Below are positions 51,903 through 63,860 of a stretch of 64,000 nucleotides of DNA, in pieces. The first letter of the stretch is position 1. Each line of letters begins with the position of its first letter. The notes under the pieces were generated by a model. That model was not told the origin of the DNA. It made no database searches and saw only the letters and a program-made list of their open reading frames with translations. The DNA comes from Clusia tigrina (taxonomy: Eukaryota; Arthropoda; Insecta; Diptera; Clusiidae). The translations under genes and the position numbers were made by a program. The stretch is taken from contig OV050030.1 of the NCBI GenBank assembly GCA_920105625.2, positions 113,442,814 to 113,506,813 on the forward strand. The letters are read 5' to 3'.

Positions 51903-52995
51903 ATGTTTGAATCGGTCAAAGCATATTACTCCGTGGAATTTACTTCAAAGGCAGCAACGATTAGCAGCAGTAGTGGTGAGATTATCCTTCAAGCTACTAA
52001 GGTCGGAGAATTTTTCTTTTTAATGCATCTAGTAACCAACTCTTTTTTACATGCAACGAAAACGCTATCAAATGGCATAATCGTTTTGGCCATATGAATT
52101 GTGCGAGTTTGAACGAGCTGTTCAACAAAGACATGGTTCGTGGTCTCAACGTCAAGTTTCCCGATGTTATCAATTGCAAAGTGTGCACGGTGAAGCCGTT
52201 TCCGTATTCCGAGACCCGAACCAAGGAAGTTTTAGAAATAATTCACACCGACTTATGCGGACCGATAAATAAAACGTCGAATTGTGGAAATCGTTATTTT
52301 TTAACGTTTATCGACGACAAATCCCACTATGTATTCGTGTATTTCATCGAGTTGAAGGATGAGGTATTTGAAAAATTTCGTGAATTCAAGGCTATGGTTG
52401 AGCGGCAGTGCGACAAGAAAATCAAAAAACTACGCAGCGACAATGGCACTGAATTTGTCAATCGTGCCTTGGTGAGCATTTGAAGAAAGCCGGCATTAAG
52501 AGGGAACTGACCGTTCCGCACACACCTCAGCAAAATGGGGTAGCTGAGCGTTTTAATAGAACGCTGGTTGAGATGGCCAGAAGCATGATTGTGGTTGCTG
52601 AAGTAAGCGAAGCTTTGTGGGCAGAAGCTGTAAACACGGCAACGTATTTGAGAAACAGGGCGCCTACCAAAGTACTAAGTGGCATGACGTCATATGAAGT
52701 ATGGTTTAATCGAAAGCCCAGTGTATCGCATTTGAAGACATTTGGCGCTGTGGCTATCGCGCTAGATAAAAAGCACCATGGCAAATTTCGACCAAAAGGA
52801 AAGGAATATTTGATGGTGGGTTACTCAGACGAATCCAAGGCATATCGTCTAATGGGGAAGGCAACAACAAAAATCATTCTAAGCCGCGATGTCTACTTTG
52901 TTGAGCCGCAAGTTTCCAATGATCTTATTGATGTAACAATTGAAGATGAAAGCGTAACGTTGAAGAGCAGACAGAAGACAACGAAGATGCAGTAG
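51903..52995 (+). pseudogene. Copia protease remnant and integrase, unit B
   Basis: It matches unit A but one T is missing near 52470 (CGTGCCTTGG against CGTGCCTTTGG), shifting the frame right after the second catalytic Asp (RSDNGTEFVNRA). The remainder, with NGVAERFNRTLVE, lies in another frame. The integrase is therefore split into two pieces. Confidence 0.92.
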
Positions 52996-54119
52996 CAGAG
53001 GCTGACACAAAGGCAGTCGGCGATGTTTTTCGAGATGAACAAATTGTAGAAGCAGATAAGCCGAAAAATGGGCCAGGTCGCCCGAAGTTATTACGTACTG
53101 GTGCTCCTGGCAGACCACGCAAGCAGTATAATGTGGTTAATTATATGCGCTCAGAAGATATCAAAGTTCCTGAAACCGTAGAGGAGGCGTTGAATAGTGA
53201 ATACGCAGATAATTGGTGGGCCGCAATGCAAAGTGAGTACCAGGCACTTTTATCAAACGATACATGGGAGGAAATGGCCGAGTTACCACAAGGTCAAAAA
53301 GCGATAGGTTCCAAGTGGGTTTTTTCGCTAAAGACGAACAAGAGCGGAGGTGTCGAGATATTCAAGGCCAGGCTGGTGGCGAAGGGATGCGCGCAGCAAT
53401 ACGGTGTTAATTACATAGAAACGTTTTCACCAGTGGTGCCCTATGAAACTATAAGGATGGTTTTTGCTCTTGCCGCTGAATACCAACTTCATTTGCATCA
53501 ATTGGATGCATCTACGGCCTATCTAAACAGTGAACTTAACGATGAAGTTTACATGACTCAGCCAGAAAAATTTGTTGATTCTTCAAACAATGTACTGAAG
53601 CTGAAAAGGGCGCTTTATGGCCTTAAACAATCAGGTAGACAGTGGAATATGAAAATCGATTCCATATTGAAATACATTGGTTTTGATCAATGTAAAAACG
53701 AGCCATGGCTATACGTAATGAATAAAGATAACAACATCAGCCTAATTTCAGTATATGTAGATGACCTCCTGATCGCCAGCTTAGATATAGATGAGCTCGA
53801 GCTAATTAAAAGCAAAATATCGCAAGTTATCAAAGTTGTAGACAAAGGCCCGGTTAACTATTTTCTAAGTATGGAAGGGGAAAGAGGGAGCCCCACGGGA
53901 GCAATATACATTTGTCAACGTGCACAAATAAAACAGCTGATACAGCAGAACGGAATGGAAAATTGTCGTACGGTGGCAACACCGCTAGAGCAAAAATACC
54001 AGATTAAATGTAACGAAGCCAACTGTAAACGTGTAGATCCTGTTAAATATCAGTCGCTTATTGGGTCGCTGATGTATATCGCTCTCCTATCACGCCCGGA
54101 TATTACACTCCGTATGTAA
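52996..54119 (+). pseudogene. Copia reverse transcriptase, unit B
   Basis: The 53133-54119 frame is open and includes SVYVDDLLIASLD. It differs from unit A by a few substitutions, for example EEM for EEV and ILKYIGF for ILKDIGF. It ends with the same frameshift before RNase H. Confidence 0.92.
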
Positions 54120-54129
54120 ATTATCACAA

Positions 54130-54730
54130 ATGAATACCGATCCACACTATGAGCACATGGTTGCAGCTAAACGCGTTATTAAATATCTCAGTAATACAGT
54201 CGACATGCAGCTGAAGTATCAGAAAACTGAAAAGCCGTTCGAGTGCTATGTAGATGCTGATTGGGGTGGTGATACCACCGATCGCAAATCGTACACAGGG
54301 TACACATTTATACTCGCTGGAGGTGCAGTTTCATGGGAGTGCGAGAAGCAGTCAACAGTGGCATTGAGCAGCACAGAAGCTGAGTATATGGCATTATTAT
54401 CAGCTGCGAAAGAGGCTATATATTTGAGATAACTACTAAGCGATGAGCCAATAAAAATACCCTGCGATAATTTAATCGCAATGCATTGGGTGAAAAATCC
54501 GGTGTATCATAGCCGAAGCAAACACATTGACATTCGGTACCATCATGTCAGAGAGGCTTACAGCAATCGCGAAATTCAATTAGAATATTGTAACAAAAGC
54601 GACATGATCCCAGACATTTTTACGAAAAATCTTTCGAAAACTGTCCATTTTAAATTAATGGAAATGTTAAGTTTAAAAGCTAAACTCAAATGTTAATTTT
54701 TGTAATGTAAATACATGAGTTGAGGAGGAG
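54130..54730 (+). pseudogene. Copia RNase H and C-terminus, unit B
   Basis: It has the same domain content and the same stop after KEAIYLR as unit A. The purine tract GAGTTGAGGAGGAG precedes the 3' LTR. Confidence 0.92.
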
Positions 54731-54912
54731 TGTTGAAAATTGAAGTATGTTTTAAAAGCAACCCTGCCACACATATGTTTACAACACTGTTTTCTCGCTT
54801 CCTCATGAATTATCTTTTTGTACATTTTTTTTTTTACACTTTTGAATAAACCGTCAAACTGCTTAGACGTAAATTAAAACTGCGTATTTTTAATCAATCA
54901 AAAAGTCCAACA
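54731..54912 (+). repeat. Copia 3' LTR, unit B
   Basis: It starts TGTTGAAAATTGAAG and ends AAAAGTCCAACA. It is 182 bp, one T shorter than in unit A. Confidence 0.93.
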
Positions 54913-56229
54913 GATACAGACATTTTTTACCTTTGAATAAGATAAATGAGATAATTAAACAATTAGAGAGAGCCATAAAAGCAAATATGGTAAATGGAGA
55001 CAACTGCTCTTTAGATATTTTAGCAAAGATTCAAAACGCAATTCCGTTATCATTTCCCTCTGTTAAATTTAGACATACGAATAATTTTGTCGCCACCATT
55101 TTCAATGAAGAGGACAAAATAGAAATAGTAAATGCAGAACAAAATGGAGCTTCCTTCAGAGAGAATTTAGATCAAATTTTAGAAGAATACTATTTTCCAG
55201 ATTGGAAAGCAAAATTAAAAGCGGTTACACAAATATGTAGAGTTTGACAATTGTCGATGTACACCAGAAGACCAGAATTTTAAGTGGCTGGCAATACGCC
55301 AATACCAAACAAATTTTGGAGTAATTTTACATTAGACATTTTCCGTTAATGTAATACCGGTGGTAAAAATTTCTTGACAGCTACAAATAAATTTTCCAAG
55401 TTAGCACTTATAAAAGCATTAGCACCAAAATCAGTAGTGGATATCAAACCAGTGATATTAGAAATCATTTCAATATTTAACCCAAATATCATTGTAACGG
55501 ACAATGAAAAATCATTTTGTTCAGCTACTATAGACAGCATCTTAAAAAATTTTAATATTGAGCATTACAGAGTGCCAACGCTACATAATCAGAGTAACGC
55601 GCAAATAAAAAGTTTTCACTCCACCATTGGACTTAACAGGAACCGTCCTAATTAGTACAATTAAATACAACAATACTATCGACAGTGTTGAAAAACATCG
55701 ACCATCTGACCTTGTAAAACAACAGACAGCTGACCTTAAACCAGACCTAGTGCAAAAACTTAAATTGGCTCAAGATAAGGCTCATAAATCCAATAATACG
55801 GGAAGGACTAATAAGACATTTAACGTGGGAGAAAACACGTTACTTAAAATAAATAAAAGATTAGGGAATAAGATAAATAATATTTATAAGAAGGTGATAG
55901 TATCGGCAGATTAGGGATCAACAGTACCGTTGTCAGACGGAAAAATTATTCCAAAAGACAATTTGAAGCACAAGTAATATTTAAATTTAAATGAAATTGT
56001 AATTATAATCACTATTTTGTAAAGTTTATTAGAATTAAGGAGTACTTAAGAATTTTTATAGAATGTTTAATGTACTTAGTACTTAAGAATATTTATAGAA
56101 TGATTAATGTAGAAACGAATTTTGTCGCAAATTGTCGACACAAATAGCAGCCAGTCCGATATTCAAGAGACAGCCAATTTGGCAAATTGCGACTACGAGA
56201 CGCGGACGCCTCATCTTAAGAGGGGGGAT
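54913..56229 (+). pseudogene. Ty3/gypsy integrase, unit B
   Basis: It is the same as in unit A, including the Glu-to-Lys change in the last catalytic motif (NAQIKSFHS) and the frameshift near the end of the core. A few silent or conservative differences are present. Confidence 0.88.
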
Positions 56230-56615
56230 AGTTAGCGAGCTAAGTGATTGCTTATAGTCTGCGTAACACCTTCAGTCCTTTTTGTAGCCACATTCTTCAC
56301 ACGATACCTTGGCATTTCTTAAATGAACATTTAGAGATTCGCCAGACTTCGTTTCTTACTTACAATGTAACATGCTTACTTAATATTAGAAATAAATCAG
56401 ACGTGTTAGGAAATAGACGTATCATTTCTCATAATGTACATTTTATATATAATTTACATTATATTTATGGTAGCATACTTATATGGGGTGATACTTTGAT
56501 TATAAATAATCATATCTATGGCTTTTAAATTTGTTATTTTAGTTGGATACTAAGTGAGATTGTTTCTCCACGAAAATTAGTCAATGTCCCGTCTTAGTTA
56601 ATAATTGTAACCGTT
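56230..56615 (+). repeat. Ty3/gypsy 3' LTR, unit B
   Basis: It starts AGTTAGCGAGCTAAGTGATT after AAGAGGGGGGAT. The end is approximate. Confidence 0.7.
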
Positions 56616-56780
56616 ATTATATATATCATATCTACCGGTAAATTTATAACATTTTCTGGATTTTCATCTATTTTATACGCGGGTCCAACATCAATTGCAA
56701 ACATGTGCAGTGTATGTGCTGGCGCATCATTTATGTATGATCCAATAAAAATTCTAAATTTAAAGATCACATCTGATTTA
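56616..56780. other. Unassigned spacer between units B and C
   Basis: It corresponds to 50126-50290 with a few base differences (for example CATATC for CATGTC). No gene is recognised. Confidence 0.4.
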
Positions 56781-57533
56781 ATGCATATTCTACAGCTGCT
56801 GATAGTATGGTTTTTTTATAACCCAACCCTGAGGAAATGCTTCGCTCTTTACTGAAGTCGATGACATCGGCAGAAAACTATGTTTCCGTTTGCATTGTGT
56901 TATTATTATAATTAAGAGTATAATTAGTTGATTTTCGTTTTTTTATATTCATATAATATGTTTTCTGCAATATCATCGTATTCATATGTTTTGGATTGTA
57001 CTCTTTGGACCAGTTATATGTTGGTCTTGCTCGCAGTCCCCCAGATTTCTATCCAGTATTTCCATATTGGTATGATTATTGTCTTATATACTTCTTCCTA
57101 GTAGCCAAATTAATTGTATGAATTTGTTTCTTATTTCGTATTGTTTACTTTTTATGTGTTGTCTCCAAGTAATTTTGACGTCGATTATTATTCCAAGGTA
57201 TTTTGCGCTGGGTTGAATTTTAATTATTTCGTCTTTAATTGTTAGAGGATGTTTCTCTGATTTCCTGCACAGATTTCTCATTGTTTATCTCTAAAACCGA
57301 ACTGGTGGCTTGGAATGACTTTTCGTTGTGTCAAGATTGGTTCAATGCTATCACACAGTATTTTCTTAAATACCTTTGAAAGATTGGCAAGAGGCCGATG
57401 GGTCGATAAGAGCTGGTTCTTATTGCGTCCTGTTTGGTTTCGGGATTGCTATTATTTGAGCTACCTTCCACAAGACTGGAAAATTGTTTAGTCTAAATAT
57501 GGCATTAAATATATTTATAATATATATTGGTGG
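56781..57533 (-). pseudogene. Jockey-type LINE (copy 2) RT fragment, unit C
   Basis: It reads as in unit A (PLTIKDEIIKIQPSAKYLGI, VKITWRQHIKSK). Two indels distinguish it from unit A: the loss near 57080 and a one-base loss near 57430. Confidence 0.85.
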
Positions 57534-58498
57534 CGATAGGAATAGGAAAGTCGTGCCATGTCTATATTGATGATGTGATTATATTTTCTCCTACTGCAAA
57601 CCAACACTTGCAAGATATAGAAACAATTATAATAAAATTTAAAGAAACGAATATGCGCATCTCGCTAAAAAATTTAATTTTTTTTAAATGAAGTAGAGTT
57701 TTTGGGTTTTATTATAAAAACCTGCCTAAATAAGGTAAAAGATATTCTACAATATAAGTAACCAAACAGTTTACGGGCTCTTCGTGCATTCCTTGGGTTA
57801 TCAGGTTACTACCGCAAATTTATTCAAGATTGCACTCGTATCGCGAAACCTTTAACATCTTATCTGAGAGGCGAAAATGGTCACATCAGTGCCAAAAAAT
57901 CAAAATCAGTTCCCGTAGACTTGAATGAAGAGGCTTTTGAAGCCTTTGAAAAAGAAAAATGTGTGTTTCATCCGAGGATGTTTTTTTACAACATCCAAAT
58001 TTCAATAAACCTTTCGAATTGATCACTGTTGCTTCAGGTACAGCACTAAGTACAGTCCTACCACAAAACATCCATCTCTCGGACCCTTTCCAAAGCAAAA
58101 GAATGCACTCCACAAATGAGCAAGACCACTTAAAACTCTTCGCAATTATCTATATGGCGCTTCTGAAATTACAATTTTTACCGATAATCTACCACTGATA
58201 TATTCAATGTCGGAAAATAATAATAGCAAGATGAAGAGATGGAAGTGCTTCTTTGAGGAGCTTTCACCCAAATATTGCTACAAATCTGGAAAAGAGAATG
58301 TTGTTGCAGATGCTCTATCCAGACAACATGTAAATGCATTTGAAGAAAACATAGAAATCGAAAATTCATCAAATCAAGATACAGATTATTCTCAAACGAT
58401 TCTTTCAGTTAAAATTGCTCTTAATTGCTTCCAAAATCAAATCATGATTTCTGAAGGAAACACTACCTATAAGAAAAAAAACATTTAAAGATAGATTC
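57534..58498 (+). pseudogene. Ty3/gypsy RT and RNase H, unit C
   Basis: It contains the YIDDVIIF box, EVEFLGFII, LGLSGYYRKFIQDC and DALSRQH. It carries the same breaks as unit A. A 13-base or so difference after CCACAAAA near 58067 distinguishes it from unit A. Confidence 0.87.
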
Positions 58499-58625
58499 TG
58501 TTGAAAATTGCAGTATGTTTTAAAAGCAACCCTGCAACACATATGTTTACAACACTGAATAAACCGTCAAACTGCTTAGACGTAAATTAAAAGTGTGTGT
58601 TTTTAATCAATCAAAAAGTACAACA
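58499..58625 (+). repeat. Copia 5' LTR, unit C
   Basis: It carries the same 56-bp deletion as in units A and B. The primer-binding site GGTTATAGGCCCAGGC follows. Confidence 0.93.
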
Positions 58626-58765
58626 GGTTATAGGCCCAGGCACTCTGTGTTTGCCTAAAAAAAAAAGTGCAAATAAAAGTTCTTACTTAATAGATGTGTA
58701 GCTCGTGTAGCTAAATAAGTAAAAAAAGTAATTGGCGAAGAAACTTTCTAAAGCAAACGGCGAAG

Positions 58766-59534
58766 ATGAGTTCTCTCATGTTTAATATTGAAAAATTAAA
58801 TGAAACAAACTACGACTCATGGAGCCTGCAGATGAGAAGCGTGCTAGTTTATCAAGATTTGTGGAGTGTTACATCTAGTGAAGTCGAAAAGCCAGAATTA
58901 AACGACGAAATTGGCTGAACAGCAGCAATTTCTTGGACCAGAAAAGACGACAAGGCTACAGCAACAATTATATTGAGCGCGACGCCGTTACAAATAGCGC
59001 ACATAAAGGGTTGCGCGACATCAAATGAAGTGTGGATTTACAACAACAGTTGTGAAATTGGCAGAAATCGGCGTTACTCTTCAGGAGGAGCTGTTCACAA
59101 TAATGCTATTGGCGAGTCTACCAAAATGTTATGAAAACTTTGTAGTAGCGCTGGAAACGCTAGATGAGCTCCCTAAGCGTAGTGCACTGAAGATAAAGTT
59201 ATCCGAAGACGATGAGCGGCGTAAAGCAAGCAGTAATGACTTCGCTAATTCTGAATGTAGCCGCAGAAGCATTTCTGGCGCGCACGAATAACGGACAGCG
59301 CCAGAATTCTGCCAAAAAGAACAACAAACTATGAAAATAGGAAGAAATCAAGCGTTCGCAAAGCAACGAATTTCAATTGCTACAACTGCGGTCGCAAAGG
59401 GCACTACGCTGCGCAGTGCAAGGAGAAAGCGAAGAAAAGGGATCAAACGCAAGCATCGTTCTCTGTGTATGCAGCTTTTAACACCAACATATTGAACGAA
59501 AGTATTTGGTGCACATCTATGCAGCAAGCGTGAA
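58766..59534 (+). pseudogene. Copia gag, unit C
   Basis: It reads as in unit A until codon 51, where CGA has become TGA (58916-58918), next to a Ser-to-Ile change. Downstream features, including the knuckle, are the same. Confidence 0.9.
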
Positions 59535-60628
59535 ATGTTTGAATCGGTCAAAGCATATTACTCCGTGGAATTTACTTCAAAGGCAGCAACGATTAGCAGC
59601 AGTAGTGGTGAGATTATCCTTCAAGCTACTAAGGTCGGAGAATTTTTCTTTTTAATGCATCTAGTAACCAACTCTTTTTTACATGCAACGGAAACGCTAT
59701 CAAATGGCATAATCGTTTTGGCCATATGAATTGTGCGAGTTTGAACGAGCTGTTCAACAAAGACATGGTTCGTGGTCTCAACGTCAAGTTTCCCGATGTT
59801 ATCAATTGCAAAATGTGCACGGTGAAGCCGTTTCCGTATTCCGAGACCCGAACCAAGGAAGTTTTAGAAATAATTCACACCGACTTATGCGGACCGATAA
59901 ATAAAACGTCGACTTGTGGAAATCGTTATTTTTTAACGTTTATCGACGATAAATCCCACTATGTATTCGTGTATTTCATCGAGTTGAAGGATGAGGTATT
60001 TGAAAAATTTCGTGAATTCAAGGCTATGGTTGAGCGGCAGTGCGACAAGAAAATCAAAAAACTACGCAGCGTAAATGGCACTGAATTTGTCAATCGTGCC
60101 TTTGGTGAGCATTTGAAGAAAGCCGGCATTAAGAGGCAGCTGACCGTTCCGCACACACCTCAGCAAAATGGGGTAGCTGAGCGTTTTAATAGAACGCTGG
60201 TTGAGATGGCCAGAAGCATGATTGTGGTTGCTGAAGTAAGCGAAGCTTTGTGGGCAGAAGCTGTAAACACGGCAACGTATTTGAGAAACAGGGCGCCTAC
60301 CAAAGTACTAAGTGGCATGACGTCATATGAAGTATGGTTTAATCGAAAGCCCAGTGTATCGCATTTGAAGACATTTGGCGCTGTGGCTATCGCGCTAGAT
60401 AAAAAGCACCATGGCAAATTTCGACCAAAAGGAAAGGAATATTTGATGGTGGGTTACTCAGACGAATCCAAGGCATATTGTCTAATGGGGAAGGCAACAA
60501 CAAAAATCATTATAAGCTGCGATGTCTACTTTGTTGAGCCGCAAGTTTCCAATGATCTTATTGATGTAACAATTGAAGATGAAAGCGTAACGTTGAAGAG
60601 CAGACAGAAGACAACGAAGATGCAGTAG
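59535..60628 (+). pseudogene. Copia protease remnant and integrase, unit C
   Basis: The frame is open over 300 residues from 59726. The second catalytic motif reads KKLRSVNGTEF: Asp has become Val at 60071-60073 (GTA in place of GAC). HTDLCGP and NGVAERFNRT are intact. The change would abolish integration on its own. The protease active site is missing as in A and B. Confidence 0.92.
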
Positions 60629-61752
60629 CAGAGGCTGACACAAAGGCAGTCGGCGATGTTTTTCGAGATGAACAAATTGTAGAAGCAGATAAGCCGAAAA
60701 ATGGGCCAGGTCGCCCGAAGTTATTACGTACTGGTGCTCCTGGCAGACCACGCAAGCAGTATAATGTGGTTAATTATATGCGCTCAGAAGATATCAAAGT
60801 TCCTGAAACCGTAGAGGAGGCGTTGAATAGTGAATACGCAGATAATTGGTGGGCCGCAATGCAAAGTGAGTACCAGGCACTTTTATCAAACGATACATGG
60901 GAGGAAGTGGCCGAGTTACCACAAGGTCAAAAAGCGATAGGTTCCAAGTGGGTTTTTTCGCTAAAGACGAACAAGAGCGGAGGTGTCGAGATATTCAAGG
61001 CCAGGCTGGTGGCGAAGGGATGCGCGCAGCAATACGGTGTTAATTACATAGAAACGTTTTCACCAGTGGTGCCCTATGAAACTATAAGGATGGTTTTTGC
61101 TCTTGCCGCTGAATACCAACTTCATTTGCATCAATTGGATGCATCTACGGCCTATCTAAACAGTGAACTTAACGATGAAGTTTACATGACTCAGCCCGAA
61201 AAATTTGTTGATTCTTCAGACAATGTACTGAAGCTGAAAAGGGCGCTTTATGGCCTTAAACAATCAGGTAGACAGTGGAATATGAAAATCGATTCCATAT
61301 TGAAAGACATTGGTTTTGATCAATGTAAAAACGAGCCATGGCTATACGTAATGAATAAAGATAACAACATCAGCCTAATTTCAGTATATGTAGATGACCT
61401 CCTGATCGCCAGCTTAGATATAGATGAGCTCGAGCTAATTAAAAGCAAAATATCGCAAGTTATCAAAGTTGTAGACAAAGGCCCGGTTAACTATTTTCTA
61501 AGTATGGAAGGGGAAAGAGGGAGCCCCACGGGAGCAATATACATTTGTCAACGTGCACAAATAAAACAGCTGATACAGCAGAACGGAATGGAAAATTGTC
61601 GTACGGTGGCAACACCGCTAGAGCAAAAATACCAGATTAAATGTAACGAAGCCAACTGTAAACGTGTAGATCCTGTTAAATATCAGTCGCTTATTGGGTC
61701 GCTGATGTATATCGCTCTCCTATCACGCCCGGATATTACATTCCGTATGTAA
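60629..61752 (+). pseudogene. Copia reverse transcriptase, unit C
   Basis: The frame 60766-61752 is open and has the YVDD box. It is nearly identical to unit A, with one visible amino-acid difference (CKNEPW for CKTEPW) shared with unit B. Confidence 0.92.
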
Positions 61753-61762
61753 ATTATCACAA

Positions 61763-62363
61763 ATGAATACCGATCCACACTATGAGCACATGGTTGCAGC
61801 TAAACGCGTTATTAAATATCTCAGTAATACAGTCGACATGCAGCTGAAGTATCAGAAAACTGAAAAGCCGTTCGAGTGCTATGTAGATGCTGATTGGGGT
61901 GGTGATACCACCGATCGCAAATCGTACACAGGGTACACATTTATACTCGCTGGAGGTGCAGTTTCATGGGAGTGCGAGAAGCAGTCAACAGTGGCATTGA
62001 GCAGCACAGAAGCTGAGTATATGGCTTTATTATCAGCTGCGAAAGAGGCTATATATTTGAGATAACTACTAAGCGATGAGCCAATAAAAATACCCTGCGA
62101 TAATTTAATCGCAATGCATTGGATGAAAAATCCGGTGTATCATAGCCGAAGCAAACACATTGACATTCGGTACCATAATGTCAGAGAGGCTTACAGCAAT
62201 CGCGAAATTCAATTAGAATATTGTAACAAAAGCGACATGATCCCAGACATTTTTACGAAAAATCTTTCGAAAACTGTCCATTTTAAATTAATGGAAATGT
62301 TAAGTTTAAAAGCTAAACTCAAATGTTAATTTTTGTAATGTAAATACATGAGTTGAGGAGGAG
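61763..62363 (+). pseudogene. Copia RNase H and C-terminus, unit C
   Basis: It has the same motifs and stop as unit A. HHVREAY reads HNVREAY. The purine tract is present before a mutated LTR start. Confidence 0.92.
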
Positions 62364-62543
62364 TGATAAAAATTGAAGTATGTTTTAAAAGCAACCCTGC
62401 CACACATATGTTTACAACACTGTTTTCTCGCTTCCACATGAATTATCTTTTTGTACATTTTTTTTTACACTTTTGAATAAACCGTCAAACTGCTTAGACG
62501 TAAATTAAAACTGCGTATTTTTAATCAATCAAAAAGTCCAACA
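62364..62543 (+). repeat. Copia 3' LTR, unit C
   Basis: The start reads TGATAAAAATTG where the other copies have TGTTGAAAATTG. It is 180 bp long and ends AAAAGTCCAACA. Confidence 0.9.
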
Positions 62544-63860
62544 GATACAGACATTTTTTACCTTTGAATAAGATAAATGAGATAATTAAACAATTAGAGA
62601 GAGCCATAAAAGCAAATGTGGTAAATGGAGACAACTGCTCTTTAGATATTTTAGCAAAGATTCAAAACGCAATTCCGTTATCAGTTCCCTCTGTTAAATT
62701 TAGACATACGAATAATTTTGTCGCCACCATTTTCAATGAAGAGGACAAAATAGAAATAGTAAATGCAGAACAAAATGGAGCTTCCTTCAGAGAGAATTTA
62801 GATCAAATTTTAGAAGAATACTATTTTCCAGATTGGAAAGCAAAATTAAAAGCGGTTACACAAATATGTAGAATTTGACAATTGTCGATGTACACCAGAA
62901 GACCAGAATTTTAAGTGGCTGGCAATACGCCAATACCAAACAAATTTTGGAGTAATTTTACATTAGACATTTTCCGTTAATGTAATACCGGTGGTAAAAA
63001 TTTCTTGACAGCTACAAATAAATTTTCCAAGTTAGCACTTATAAAAGCATTAGCACCAAAATCAGTAGTGGATATCAAACCAGTGATATTAGAAATCATT
63101 TCAATATTTAACCCAAATATCATTGTAACGGACAATGAAAAATCATTTTGTTCAGCTACTATAGACAGCATCTTAAAAAATTTTAATATTGAGCATTACA
63201 GAGTGCCAACGCTACATAGTCAGAGTAACGCGCAAATAAAAAGTTTTCACTCCACCATTGGACTTAACAGGAACCGTCCTAATTAGTACAATTAAATACA
63301 ACAATACTATCGACAGTGTTGAAAAACATCGACCATCTGACCTTGTAAAACAACAGACAGCTGACCTTAAACCAGACCTAGTGCAAAAACTTAAATTGGC
63401 TCAAGATAAGGCTAATAAATCCAATAATACGGGAAGGACTAATAAGACATTTAACGTGGGAGAAAACACGTTACTTAAAATAAATAAAAGATTAGGGAAT
63501 AAGATAAATAATATTTATAAGAAGGTGATAGTATCGGCAGATTAGGGATCAACAGTACCGTTGTCAGACGGAAAAATTATTCCAAAAGACAATTTGAAGC
63601 ACAAGTAATATTTAAATTTAAATGAAATTGTAATTATAATCACTATTTTGTAAAGTTTATTAGAATTAAGGAGTACTTAAGAATTTTTATAGAATGTTTA
63701 ATGTACTTAGTACTTAAGAATATTTATAGAATGATTAATGTAGAAACGAATTTTGTCGCAAATTGTCGACACAAATAGCAGCCAGTCCGATAGTCAAGAG
63801 ACAGCCAATTTGGCAAATTGCGACTACGAGACGCGGACGCCTCATCTTAAGAGGGGGGAT
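62544..63860 (+). pseudogene. Ty3/gypsy integrase, unit C
   Basis: It is as in units A and B, with the same Glu-to-Lys replacement. Small differences include AKANVVNGD for AKANMVNGD. It ends with the polypurine tract AAGAGGGGGGAT. Confidence 0.88.

Larger units (their letters stand above)
50870..54912 (+). mobile_element. Copia-type retrotransposon, unit B
   Basis: This is a 4043-bp copy with the same LTR length difference, flanking words (GATTC and GATAC) and gag, protease and RT lesions as unit A. Its own lesion is a one-base deletion in the integrase. Confidence 0.93.
50240..56729. repeat. Tandem array unit B (about 6.5 kb, deleted)
   Basis: The order is as in unit A, but about 1.1-1.2 kb is missing at about 50556, between the Jockey RT C-terminal part and the end of gypsy RNase H. 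The junction CCCCCAGAT/ATCTACC has only a few bases in common. Everything downstream is present. Confidence 0.92.
58499..62543 (+). mobile_element. Copia-type retrotransposon, unit C
   Basis: This is a 4045-bp copy with the shared lesions. Its own lesions are a nonsense codon in gag, a catalytic Asp-to-Val change in integrase, and a changed 3' LTR start. Confidence 0.93.
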
